In this document: piece by piece, positions 9,836-18,893 of the stretch
How positions within the stretch are numbered: the first letter of the stretch is position 1
How the letters are laid out: every line of letters starts with the position of its first letter
DNA from: Borrelia miyamotoi
GTDB lineage: Bacteria > Spirochaetota > Spirochaetia > Borreliales > Borreliaceae
Assembly (NCBI RefSeq): GCF_019668505.1
Contig: NZ_AP024371.1
Coordinates: forward strand, 186,001 to 250,000
Reading direction: 5' to 3'
Length of the DNA stretch: 64,000 nt
Notes under the pieces: generated by a model
Seen by the model: only the letters and a program-made list of their open reading frames with translations
Databases searched by the model: none
What the model was told of the DNA's origin: nothing
Translations under genes and position numbers: made by a program

Positions 9836-12065
9836 GATATTCTTAATATTAATACATACATTCATTTCACATAAAATAATCAAAGCAGAAGATACAAAAC
9901 AATGTAACGATCAAATAAGGCAACATATCACAAAAATCAACACACTAAATAAAACCCCAGAAAAAATACAACGAATAAAAAATATTTATGATTACATAAA
10001 AAAATACTTTCTCAAAAATAAGATTCAATACAAAGAACACTCACTACAAGAAATTGGATTTATTGGATACTCACAAAAAACAATTCACGTAAAAATAAAA
10101 GGAACAGAAAAAAATACTTATAATATCATTGTACCAGTCGAGATAGAATATGATTTAAAAAATGATCTAGCAATTTCAATTGTAATCACGCTACTAAATA
10201 ATTTGAAGAACAAAGAAATTAAAAACAACATAAATATTTATTTTATAGAAGACGATTCACACAAACAAATAACAACAATAAGCAGTAGATTATTATTAAA
10301 TAATAATTTAATTGAAAAGAATACAAATACAATATACCTAATGTTAAATGCAGAAAAAGAAAATAATCCAATACAATTTAAAAATCAATCAAACATAATA
10401 AACTCAAAAACAAGTCTAAGCTTTTTGGAAATACTAATAAAAACATTTGATAGCAATAAAGTAAATTTTAAGATATCAAAAATAAATGATAAAAATACCA
10501 ACGAAATATACAACCTATATTTAAAAGAAGAAATTCCAATTTTAATAATAAACAATAATAGGGAGCAATCACTCTTAAAATATCTAAAGAATAACAATCT
10601 TTGTGACATTTATAAATCAATTGAAGACACAATCAAAGCTAAAAAAAACATTCTAAAAGAAAATGCTCTGCACTATATCATCATAAATATTCCATTTAAA
10701 AAGTGCATAATAAATGAAAACACTCTTATAATAATAATATATGCTATTTATAATTTAATTATCTTAATGTTCATTAAAAGATTTAAAAAAACTAGTATTA
10801 TCCTTAGAAAGACCAAAGAAAACTACCACAAAATAATAAAACTATTTTTTATCTTATTCTTAAGCACATATATTTCCACTTTAATCACAACTAAAATGCT
10901 GACTGTCTATGAAAATTTCATAGACTATAACTTTATAAATCCAATATATCTAGTAAATTTCTTTCTCACATTATTCATCTTTAATCTTATATCTTACCTC
11001 ACATATAATTTTAAAATACACTTAACACTTAAAGAACTCAAACATTTAGCAATAGTAATCTCTATTATTGAGCTTATTATGTTATTATACATCAAAATAG
11101 AATTTATTTTAATCATAATTTTAAAAAATATACTAATACTAGTTATTCCTAACAAAATAAAAATTTTAAAAAATATAGTAATAATGCTTATTTGGATAAC
11201 AAATTTTATGATAATAACATCAATACAAACAACCTCAATGATATCAAAACCGATTGCACTAAGCTATTTCATAGCAATATCACTCTTCTCAGTAATACTT
11301 ACCAATATTGCTGAACACCTAAAACACAAAACCACAGCAATGAAGCAAGAATTTAAAAAATCTGAGAAAATTGAATCCATCATTTTTCTCTTAATAATTG
11401 CCGTTACTATAATATCATACAATATAGACAAAATTTCAACAATAAAAGTAGATCAAATAATAAGTTTTCCAGAAAAAATTAACAAAATTAGTATAGAATA
11501 CTTACAAGAAAATAGAAATACAATTCAAATATCAACAAAAGATTTCCATATAAATTTAAACAAAAATAAAAAGCATGCAGAAAAAGAAATCAAAATACAA
11601 GAAGATTTAATAGATTTATCTTTTAAAAAAACAGATGCAGCTGAGAGAACTATCTATGAAATTAAGATTGCCACAAATAAGATTGCCAAACAAATTAATT
11701 TATTTCTAAAAAATGCATCTGAACTCATAATATATCAAAGCAATACACCCTATAAAATAGCATCTAACAAGATCATATTCACAATAAATAATATTAAATC
11801 AAATGCAATAAACATAACTTTTACTATTAAATCTCAAGAAGAAATTCAATATGAGGCATTTGCTCACTTTGATATTAATGAACATTACCTAAAAATATAT
11901 GATAAAGAAAGCAAAAAAGAAGTCAAAAATATCAACATAGATTATTCATATGCAATAAAGTATTCCGGAACACTTCCAAAGTCTGCAAAATACGATCAAG
12001 ATAAATTTTTTAAGCTTCAAAATGACAAAGAAATTAAAAATTTAAAAAATTTACAACTAAATTAG
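9825..12065 (+). CDS. Large membrane protein with degenerate M28-peptidase-like domain, 746 aa
   Basis: The start overlaps rel by 11 bases. An N-terminal signal-like helix (residues 2-20) leads to an extracytoplasmic domain. Its core (NDLAISIVITLLNNL, then NINIYFIEDDSHKQ) resembles the DNxSGxxxxLE and FxFFxxEE blocks of family M28 aminopeptidases, but the metal-ligand His, Asp and Glu residues are not recognisable. Around residues 295-540 there are about eight hydrophobic helices, followed by a C-terminal non-membrane domain of about 200 residues. The order resembles membrane-anchored M28 proteins, but activity is unlikely. The M28 relation is my inference; an unrelated fold is possible. Confidence 0.6.
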   Translation: MIIRIFLILIHTFISHKIIKAEDTKQCNDQIRQHITKINTLNKTPEKIQRIKNIYDYIKKYFLKNKIQYKEHSLQEIGFIGYSQKTIHVKIKGTEKNTYNIIVPVEIEYDLKNDLAISIVITLLNNLKNKEIKNNINIYFIEDDSHKQITTISSRLLLNNNLIEKNTNTIYLMLNAEKENNPIQFKNQSNIINSKTSLSFLEILIKTFDSNKVNFKISKINDKNTNEIYNLYLKEEIPILIINNNREQSLLKYLKNNNLCDIYKSIEDTIKAKKNILKENALHYIIINIPFKKCIINENTLIIIIYAIYNLIILMFIKRFKKTSIILRKTKENYHKIIKLFFILFLSTYISTLITTKMLTVYENFIDYNFINPIYLVNFFLTLFIFNLISYLTYNFKIHLTLKELKHLAIVISIIELIMLLYIKIEFILIIILKNILILVIPNKIKILKNIVIMLIWITNFMIITSIQTTSMISKPIALSYFIAISLFSVILTNIAEHLKHKTTAMKQEFKKSEKIESIIFLLIIAVTIISYNIDKISTIKVDQIISFPEKINKISIEYLQENRNTIQISTKDFHINLNKNKKHAEKEIKIQEDLIDLSFKKTDAAERTIYEIKIATNKIAKQINLFLKNASELIIYQSNTPYKIASNKIIFTINNIKSNAINITFTIKSQEEIQYEAFAHFDINEHYLKIYDKESKKEVKNINIDYSYAIKYSGTLPKSAKYDQDKFFKLQNDKEIKNLKNLQLN

Positions 12066-12067
12066 CT

Positions 12068-13156
12068 TTATAACGGCCTAAAATCAATGTTATTCTTTTT
12101 CTTTTCATAACTCTGAAAAGCTAAAGTTATCAATTTATCAAGCAAAGATTCATAATCAAGACCATCATGTTCACACATCTTAGAAAACATTGAAATATCT
12201 GTAAATCCTGGAATTGTATTTATCTCATTAATATAAATTAAATCAGTATCTTTTTCAATTAAAAAATCAATTCTTGCCATACCCCTAAGCTCTAAACATC
12301 TATAAGTCAGATATGCATACTCCTTAATGTCTAACAAATGCTTAGTATCAAGATGAGCAGGAATATCAAATATAATAGAATTTCCAGGGATAGTAGAATA
12401 TTTAGCATCATAATCATAAAATAAAAAATCTTGTATGACGATTTCACCAGGACTAAATATTCTAATCTGATCATTTCCAATAACAGAACATTCAATTTCT
12501 CTTACCTGCATAAACTTCTCTGCTATAATTGTTAAATCATACTTAAAAGCTTCCTCAATGCATTTTTCAATCTGAGTATCATCATATGCAATACTTATCC
12601 CAATTGAAGACCCCAACATAGCTGGTTTTACAATTACAGGATATCCCAAATTTTGACTTATATCTTTTTTTATCCCATCTTTATCTAAAAGATAATCATA
12701 TTCTCTAAATCCAACAAAAGGAATTAAGGGAAGATTAAAACTTTTAAGTAAAAGCTTACAGAAATACTTATTACTAGCAATAGCACTGCCTAAAATACCA
12801 GAACCAACACAAGGAATATCCATCATTTTTAAAAGTCCCTGAATAGACCCATCCTCACCTGTTCTCCCATGCACAATAGGAAACACAACATCAATTTTAA
12901 GATCCCTATTATTAACAAATATTCCACAACCAGGAATTAAACTAATAATGGCAGAACTATCTCTTTTAATTAATGCAGGATCATCAGGAATAGAATCCAG
13001 TAAATACCAAACCCCAGAATATTTGTCAATAAAACTTGAAAATACATTATACTTATCAATCTTCACAAGAGCTGAATAAATCCCATAAGCAGATCTAAGA
13101 GAAACTTCATGCTCAAAAGAAACTCCTCCAAATATTAACATAAGATTTTTTCTCAT
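12068..13156 (-). CDS. ddl: D-alanine--D-alanine ligase
   Basis: ATP-grasp enzyme making the D-Ala-D-Ala dipeptide for peptidoglycan stems. Blocks seen in the 362 residues: the N-terminal GGVSFEHEVSLRSA, PIVHGRTGEDGSIQG, NLGYPVIVKPAMLGSSIGI, and the C-terminal metal site YINEINTIPGFTDISMFSKM. Length is typical for the family. AAAGGA lies 9 bases before the ATG. It is 13 bases downstream of murE on the same strand, forming a two-gene cell-wall unit, and converges on the preceding membrane-protein gene with a gap of only 2 bases. Confidence 0.96.
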   Translation of the reverse strand: MRKNLMLIFGGVSFEHEVSLRSAYGIYSALVKIDKYNVFSSFIDKYSGVWYLLDSIPDDPALIKRDSSAIISLIPGCGIFVNNRDLKIDVVFPIVHGRTGEDGSIQGLLKMMDIPCVGSGILGSAIASNKYFCKLLLKSFNLPLIPFVGFREYDYLLDKDGIKKDISQNLGYPVIVKPAMLGSSIGISIAYDDTQIEKCIEEAFKYDLTIIAEKFMQVREIECSVIGNDQIRIFSPGEIVIQDFLFYDYDAKYSTIPGNSIIFDIPAHLDTKHLLDIKEYAYLTYRCLELRGMARIDFLIEKDTDLIYINEINTIPGFTDISMFSKMCEHDGLDYESLLDKLITLAFQSYEKKKNNIDFRPL

Positions 13157-13169
13157 AGTATCAAATCCT

Positions 13170-14687
13170 TTAATTCATATTTAAAATAATATCCTTAATA
13201 ACAGCTTCTTCATCCCAAAAAATACTTTTATCTTTATATATTATTGAACGTTCATGCCCCTTACCAAGAGTAACCACCAAATCACCCGTACATGCAATAC
13301 TTATTGCCTTTTCAATTGCGCTTCTCCGATCAGGAATGAAAAATAAATTTTTATTTAAAGTCTTTTCTGAAATTCCTTCCGCAATGTTTTTAATTACTTG
13401 CATACTATCTTCACCTCTTGGGTCCTCATCACAAAGTATTATGATGTCTGAATATCTATTGGCAATTTCTCCCTGTAATCTTCTCTTGATAACATCTCGC
13501 TCTCCGGCAGAACCAAAAACAGAAATCAATCTATTCTTTGATAATCTTTTAAAAATAGGAAAAATCTTAAAAAAAGCCCCGGGTGTATGTGCATAATCAA
13601 TAATTAAAGAAAAATCCTGTCCAAAATCAACACCCTGCATTCGTCCACAAAGACCCTCAATATTAATAAGCTTATCAGTAAGATCTGCAATATCAACACA
13701 CATAATTTGATTAACAACAATTAAAGCCGCCATAACATTTTCGACATTAAAGCTACCAATCAAATTAATTCTAGCATCATATTTAATGTTTTTATGATAA
13801 AATTCAAACTCAGTAAAATTTATTTGTTCATTAATCCTACTTACAAAAAAATCAGCTCTTTGATTCCTTAAACTATATGTATAAGCTCTATTAATAGAAT
13901 TTAAAAAGAGAGAAAAATTATCATCATCCATATTGATAATACCAAAACCACCATTATCATTTGCAGAAGAAAAAAGGCTAAGTTTAGCATTCAAATAATG
14001 ATTAATAGTCCCATGAAATTCAAGATGCTCATGGGTAACATTAGTTAAAACAGCAACAGAATATGCAATATCAATAAGTCTTGATGTCCTAAAATCAAGC
14101 CCATGCGAAGTAGATTCAATAATAGCATATTCAATATTATTCTCTACCATTTTACTAAGAACTAAATGAATTTCTGTTGACTCTGGAGTTGACTGTCTAT
14201 AAGGATTTTTAACCAAAGTCCCGCTTCCATCTTCAAAAAATACCGTTGAAATAAACCCAACCTTAACACCCATAGCCTTTAGTAAAGTATAGATGTAAAA
14301 ACAAACAGAACTCTTACCATCGGTTCCTGTAACACCAATAATCTTAAGCTTCTTTGAAGGCTCATTATAAAAAATATGAGAAAAATTTGACATAAATCTC
14401 CTCATATTCCAAGAATCAACTCTAATGTATGTTACATTGGAATAATAGAAATCAACATCAGTAGTATGAACGATAACATTGCTGCCCCGTTGAATTGCTT
14501 CACCAATAAACTCTTGACCATCAAAATGAAGTCCTGGAAGAGCAAAAAACACAAAATTAGATAAAACATTCCTTGAATCATATGTAAGTCCCAATATTTC
14601 CACATTGCAAGACCCTCGAATCCCCTTTACTAGATCCTTATCTAACCTAGATAAAATATTATTAAGAGTTTTTTTATTCATATTCAT
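13170..14687 (-). CDS. murE: MurE, UDP-MurNAc-L-Ala-D-Glu ligase adding the third stem residue
   Basis: Mur ligase adding the diamino acid at stem position 3. Motifs in order: the ATP loop GVTGTDGKSSV near residue 115, the central-domain STPES and TNVTHEHLEFHG, and the C-terminal IIDYAHTPGAF and DEDPRGED. The last takes the place of the DNPR motif that contacts diaminopimelate in many MurE enzymes. Borrelia peptidoglycan is known to contain L-ornithine, so ornithine is the expected substrate. The start is ATG 14687 (505 aa); a TTG 14 codons upstream only adds a hydrophobic tail, and no clear ribosome-binding site is seen. An ATG two codons further in is also possible. Confidence 0.93.
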   Translation of the reverse strand: MNMNKKTLNNILSRLDKDLVKGIRGSCNVEILGLTYDSRNVLSNFVFFALPGLHFDGQEFIGEAIQRGSNVIVHTTDVDFYYSNVTYIRVDSWNMRRFMSNFSHIFYNEPSKKLKIIGVTGTDGKSSVCFYIYTLLKAMGVKVGFISTVFFEDGSGTLVKNPYRQSTPESTEIHLVLSKMVENNIEYAIIESTSHGLDFRTSRLIDIAYSVAVLTNVTHEHLEFHGTINHYLNAKLSLFSSANDNGGFGIINMDDDNFSLFLNSINRAYTYSLRNQRADFFVSRINEQINFTEFEFYHKNIKYDARINLIGSFNVENVMAALIVVNQIMCVDIADLTDKLINIEGLCGRMQGVDFGQDFSLIIDYAHTPGAFFKIFPIFKRLSKNRLISVFGSAGERDVIKRRLQGEIANRYSDIIILCDEDPRGEDSMQVIKNIAEGISEKTLNKNLFFIPDRRSAIEKAISIACTGDLVVTLGKGHERSIIYKDKSIFWDEEAVIKDIILNMN

Positions 14688-14837
14688 AAATATTACAAAA
14701 ATAAAATTTATTTTTATAGAAAAATACAAAAAATAGAATATTCAAAAAACATAAAATCCAATCATCAAATCACAAAAGATCAATAGATATTGTTTACAAT
14801 TTAAATATTTTTTAATAAACTAAGTAATATTTAATGC

Positions 14838-14910
14838 GGCGTCGTACCCAAGTGGCTAAGGGAAAAGTCTGCAAAACTTTGATTCGCCGGTTCGAATCCG
14901 GTCGACGCCT
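14838..14910 (+). tRNA. tRNA-Cys (anticodon GCA)
   Basis: A 73-base cloverleaf: acceptor GGCGTCG pairs with CGACGCC, the anticodon arm AAAGT-CTGCAAA-ACTTT exposes GCA, and the T arm is CCGG-TTCGAAT-CCGG. The discriminator base is U, as expected for tRNA-Cys. CCA is not encoded. It stands alone between the murE end of the cell-wall unit and the CorC-like gene. Confidence 0.95.
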
Positions 14911-15000
14911 TATAATCTTTAAGTTAAAATCAAGACAAATATTTTATAAAGATAAACAAAATTAAAGAAAATACCTTAAAGATAAACTAAAATAATAACT

Positions 15001-16242
15001 ATGTTAGAATTAATAATTATATTAACATCCATAATTCTCTCAGCAATTTTCTCAGCATCAGAAACAGCTTACACGTCATTAAGTTTGATTCAACTTCAAG
15101 ATATAAAGAAAAAAGGTAGACTAGGAACAATTGTATATCACTTAGCTCAAAATCCATCAAAACTTGTAACAACAATTCTAATCGGAAATAATATTGCAAA
15201 TATAACAGCAAGTGCCCTTACAACAAAATTTGTTCTCGACAAATATGGACACAATGCACTTGCTTTATCGACTGGAATCATAACAATAATAGTTCTTATA
15301 TGCTCAGAAATATTTCCTAAACAAATTGCTATTCTAAATAATGAGAGTATAGTTTTATCAACTTCAATTTTACTCAAGATATTAACAATTATATTAACAC
15401 CAATAATATACGCAATTAATGGAATAGTTAAAGGTTTACTAAGCCTATGCAAAATAAAAGCAAGTCAAAAAATGACTAAAGATAGCATAAAAAACATGTT
15501 ATCTTTAGCAGAAAAACTAGGAATTTTAGAAAATGATGACAGAATATTCATGCAGAAAATGCTAAACATAGGAGAAGTCAGAGCATCTGAAATTATGACA
15601 CATCGTACAAAAGTATTCTTACTATCAAGCACATCAAAATTAAAAGATAAAATTAAATTAATTAAAAAAGAAGGATATTCCAGAATTCCTGTATATAAAG
15701 GTCAAAATAGAGAACAAATAATAGGAATTTTAATAACTAAAGACTTAATTGAAATCAGTAAAAAAAAACTTGAAAAAAGTATCATTAAATTTGTCAAACC
15801 TGCTGTTTTTGTACAACAAAACAAAAGAATAAAAGATATACTAGATGTAATGCGACAAAAACAAAAAATAATGGCCATTGTTATCGATGAATATGGAGGC
15901 TTTTCAGGAATACTTACAATAGAAGATATAGTAGAAAAAATCTTTGGAGAAATATTTGATGAATATGATTTCGAAGAAGAAAAACAACTCATTACTAAAA
16001 AAGATGAACATATTTATCTAATATCTGGCGAGACTACATTTGATGAAATTGAAGAAACAGTTGGAATAAAAATTCAACACAAAGACTACATAAACACAAT
16101 TGGAGGCTATATCATGGATTTACTTGATAAAATACCCACAAAAGGAGAGCAAGTTAATACAGAACATGGAGAATATTTAATAGAAGAAATCCAGAATCAT
16201 AAAATAAAAAAAATAACATTCAAAAAACTTGAAAAGGAATGA
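15001..16242 (+). CDS. CorC/CNNM-type membrane protein with CBS pair (HlyC/CorC family)
   Basis: The 413-residue protein starts with a DUF21/CNNM transmembrane domain of about four hydrophobic segments (residues 1-150, including ASETAYTSL and IGNNIANITASAL). Two CBS domains follow (about 190-315, with EIMTHRTKVFLL and IVIDEYGGFSGILTIEDIVE), and a C-terminal CorC_HlyC domain ends it. CNNM/CorC proteins are linked to Mg2+ or Co2+ export; the older label haemolysin is historical. The ribosome-binding site is weak. hflK and hflC follow, after a small ORF. Confidence 0.9.
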   Translation: MLELIIILTSIILSAIFSASETAYTSLSLIQLQDIKKKGRLGTIVYHLAQNPSKLVTTILIGNNIANITASALTTKFVLDKYGHNALALSTGIITIIVLICSEIFPKQIAILNNESIVLSTSILLKILTIILTPIIYAINGIVKGLLSLCKIKASQKMTKDSIKNMLSLAEKLGILENDDRIFMQKMLNIGEVRASEIMTHRTKVFLLSSTSKLKDKIKLIKKEGYSRIPVYKGQNREQIIGILITKDLIEISKKKLEKSIIKFVKPAVFVQQNKRIKDILDVMRQKQKIMAIVIDEYGGFSGILTIEDIVEKIFGEIFDEYDFEEEKQLITKKDEHIYLISGETTFDEIEETVGIKIQHKDYINTIGGYIMDLLDKIPTKGEQVNTEHGEYLIEEIQNHKIKKITFKKLEKE

Positions 16243-16244
16243 AA

Positions 16245-16418
16245 ATGAACAAAAATATTTGGAAAATACTTTTTCATTATTTAAAATCCAACTTAAACCC
16301 AAAGCTCAATCTGATAGCAATATCAAAATATAAAGGATTTAATCAAAAAATCCACAATTCTTTAGGAATGAATAACAAAAGGAGGAAAAATGCTAAACAA
16401 TATCACAAAATTTCTTAA
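16245..16418 (+). CDS. Possible small basic protein, 57 aa, between the CorC-like gene and hflK
   Basis: An open frame starts with ATG two bases after the CorC-like stop, with AAGGA at proper distance, and ends 29 bases inside hflK in another frame. The product is lysine- and asparagine-rich (about 14 Lys/Arg in 57 residues) without a membrane segment: MNKNIWKILFHYLKSNLNPK at the start. It occupies nearly all of the 147-base gap. It could be a real small gene, a remnant, or a leader that couples translation into hflK. I recognise no homologue. Confidence 0.4.
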   Translation: MNKNIWKILFHYLKSNLNPKLNLIAISKYKGFNQKIHNSLGMNNKRRKNAKQYHKIS

Positions 16419-17322
16419 TAAAACATATGATTATATGATCACACTAATTGTACTAGTAATAATATTAATAATAGCCATTTCAAATATTTTTATAGTTGGA
16501 CCATCTGAGGAAGCAATTGTTCTTCGTCTTGGTAAGTTAAATAGAACACTTGAATCAGGCATATATATAAAAATTCCATTAATTGAAGACAAGGTTATTG
16601 TACCAGTAAAGATAGTACAAGAAGTTAAATTTGGCTTTAATACAAACAATAAAACAGCAACTTATTCAGGCGAGGATGAAGGAATAATTATTACCGGTGA
16701 TTTAAATATAATCAATGTTGAATGGTTAGTACAATATAAAATTAGTGACCCATATTCTTTCATGTTTAAGGTAGAACACCCAGAAGAAACCATAAAAGAC
16801 ATTGCAAAATCATCAATGAATAAATTAATTGGTGACAATACTATTTTTGAGATAATTAATGACAACAGAGTTGGTGTCACAGAAGGGGTAAAAATTTCTA
16901 TGAATGAAATTATAAAGAAATATAACTTAGGAATTGATATTGTTCAAGTACAAATCAGAAATGCTATGCCCCCCAAAGGAAAAGTTTACGAAGCGTTTGA
17001 AGATGTTAACATTGCAATCCAAGACAAAAATAAATTCATTAATGAGGGAAAGAAAAAATTTAATCAAGTTATCCCAAAAATTAGAGGGGAAGCACTTAAA
17101 CTGATAGAAGAAGCTCAAGGATACAAAGTAAACAGAATAAATAATGCATTAGCTGAAACTGCTATCTTTAATGCGATCCTTAGCTCGTACACCAAAGCGC
17201 CAGAAATTACAATAGAGAGAATCTATAACGAAGCAATGAGGGAAATTCTAGAAAATAAAGATAATATTGAAATAATTGACAAAAATTTAAACAATTTCCT
17301 GCCATTTAAGGAGGTCAAATAA
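16390..17322 (+). CDS. hflK: HflK, membrane regulator of FtsH protease
   Basis: SPFH/prohibitin-domain protein that with HflC forms a large membrane assembly around FtsH. The 310 residues have one N-terminal transmembrane helix (about 15-37), then the band-7 domain (IVGPSEEAIVLRLGKLNRTLESG, IITGDLNIINVEWLVQYKI) and a coiled coil with QGYKVNRINNALAE near residue 240. The long Gly/Pro-rich N-terminal tail of E. coli HflK is absent. AGGAGG lies 5 bases before the ATG. hflC follows directly. Confidence 0.9.
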   Translation: MLNNITKFLNKTYDYMITLIVLVIILIIAISNIFIVGPSEEAIVLRLGKLNRTLESGIYIKIPLIEDKVIVPVKIVQEVKFGFNTNNKTATYSGEDEGIIITGDLNIINVEWLVQYKISDPYSFMFKVEHPEETIKDIAKSSMNKLIGDNTIFEIINDNRVGVTEGVKISMNEIIKKYNLGIDIVQVQIRNAMPPKGKVYEAFEDVNIAIQDKNKFINEGKKKFNQVIPKIRGEALKLIEEAQGYKVNRINNALAETAIFNAILSSYTKAPEITIERIYNEAMREILENKDNIEIIDKNLNNFLPFKEVK

Positions 17323-18294
17323 ATGAAGCACATATTAAAATTCTTATTCTCCATTACCAAAATTTTAGCTTCTGTATTAATATTGGTATTAACACTATTA
17401 GCCATCGTACAACCAATCTATATATTAAAAGAAAATGAAATTTCAATTACTACAAGGCTTGGAAGAATTGAAAGAACTGAAAATACAGCAGGACTTAAAT
17501 ATAAAATCCCATTCATTGAAAATGTACAAATATTCCCCAGAAATATACTTAGATGGGATGGAGAACCTCAAAGAATCCCAACAGGAGGGGAAGAAAAGCA
17601 ATTAATTTGGATAGACGCAACTGCTAGATGGAGAATTTCAGATATTAATCAATTCTATACCGCAATTAAAACAATGGACAGAGCTTATACAAGAATCAAC
17701 GCTGCTATTGAGCCTGCCGTTAGAGGTGTTATCGCTAAATATCCTTTACTTGAAATCATAAGAAGCTCAAATAATCCAATCCAACGTCTATCTGATGGAG
17801 TTTTAATACCAGAAGAAATTAAAAATAACACAACATACAAAATCACAAAGGGTCGAAAAGTAATTGAAAATGAAATAATTAAAGTTTCTAATAACAATAC
17901 AAAAGACATTGGAATTGAAATTGTAGATGTACTTATCAGAAAAATTGGTTATGATCTAAGTTTAATTGACTCTGTACATAACAGAATGATTTCAGAAAGG
18001 CAACAAATTGCAGAAGAGCAAAGAAGTATGGGAATCGCTGAGCAAACAAAAATCCTTGGTAGCATTGAAAAAGAAAAGTTAAAATTATTAAGCGAAGCAA
18101 GAGCTGAAGCAGCTAAAACTAAAGCTGAAGGAGACCTTACGGCTGCAAAAATTTACGAAAATGCTTATGAAAAAAATGTTGAATTTTACAAATTTTGGCA
18201 AGCACTAGAAAGTTATAAAATTACACTTAAAGATAAACGAAAAATATTTTCAACAGATATGGATTTTTTCAAATATTTACATACTAAAAAATAA
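17323..18294 (+). CDS. hflC: HflC, membrane regulator of FtsH protease
   Basis: Partner of HflK, 323 residues. An N-terminal helix (about 10-32) is followed by a band-7 domain (ILKENEISITTRLGRIERTE, GLKYKIPFIENVQIFPRNI, IDATARWRISD). The family C-terminal segment SEARAEAAKTKAEGDLTAAK precedes a helical tail. The ATG comes directly after the hflK stop, with GGAGG inside the last hflK codons acting as ribosome-binding site. A strong hairpin terminator begins eight bases downstream. Confidence 0.93.
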   Translation: MKHILKFLFSITKILASVLILVLTLLAIVQPIYILKENEISITTRLGRIERTENTAGLKYKIPFIENVQIFPRNILRWDGEPQRIPTGGEEKQLIWIDATARWRISDINQFYTAIKTMDRAYTRINAAIEPAVRGVIAKYPLLEIIRSSNNPIQRLSDGVLIPEEIKNNTTYKITKGRKVIENEIIKVSNNNTKDIGIEIVDVLIRKIGYDLSLIDSVHNRMISERQQIAEEQRSMGIAEQTKILGSIEKEKLKLLSEARAEAAKTKAEGDLTAAKIYENAYEKNVEFYKFWQALESYKITLKDKRKIFSTDMDFFKYLHTKK

Positions 18295-18301
18295 ATCATA
18301 C

Positions 18302-18342
18302 AAAATGGGTAAATACTTATTTTTTAGTATGAAGCCCATTTT
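18302..18342 (+). terminator. Hairpin terminator after hflC
   Basis: AAAATGGG pairs with CCCATTTT at the outside, and an inner ATACT/AGTAT stem closes a TTATTTTTT loop. The right arm ends in TTTT. It lies 8 bases after the hflC stop and should end the CorC-hflKC transcript. Confidence 0.75.
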
Positions 18343-18626
18343 CGCAAAAAATTTCAAAGATAATGATACTATGATACAAATAAGTAATCATTTCAGTAAA
18401 AAAATTTCAAAAGTTAAGACAATAATTATTGCCTTAATAAACAGAAAATAAATACTAATATATCCCTAAACTTAAAAGAAACAGACGAAAAATAAAGCTG
18501 ATTAAATTTAATAACAAATAAAATTATTTACACAAAAAATTAAAAATCACTTTTTTATTGACAAAAAATCTTGTTTATGAAAGAATTATTTCTGTTAATA
18601 AAAACTATGCTCTTAAAAAAAACCTA
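18343..18626. other. AT-rich spacer before tRNA-Phe
   Basis: Some 280 bases with stops in all frames and no supportable gene. It should hold the promoter of tRNA-Phe. A TTGACA at 18558-18563 is a perfect -35, but the best -10 candidates at usual spacing are poor. Confidence 0.35.
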
Positions 18627-18699
18627 GCCGCTGTAGCTCAGTTGGTAGAGCAAAGGACTGAAAATCCTTGTGTCAGGAGTTCGATTCTCCTCGGCGGTA
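18627..18699 (+). tRNA. tRNA-Phe (anticodon GAA)
   Basis: 73 bases. Acceptor GCCGCTG pairs with CGGCGGT (two G-U pairs), the D arm is GCTC-AGTTGGTAGA-GC, the anticodon arm AAGGA-CTGAAAA-TCCTT shows GAA, and the T arm is AGGAG-TTCGATT-CTCCT. The discriminator is A. CCA is not encoded. Confidence 0.95.
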
Positions 18700-18893
18700 T
18701 TATGTAAGTTAAAGATTTTTGTATGTAATGTAGCCAAAATTTAAAGGAGCAAATAGACTTTACTCCTCTATTGTTGAAGGCTATGTAAAATAAATATGAC
18801 TATATCTCAATTGACAAAATATAGAGCTAAATTCTTATCTCACAAATTCAGTTATCTTAGAAAATGATATTGAAGGCTTTAAAAGGACTCTCA

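Noticed and set aside
14688-14729. TTG-initiated longer MurE
   Set aside because: It adds a short hydrophobic stretch not found in MurE and has no ribosome-binding site.
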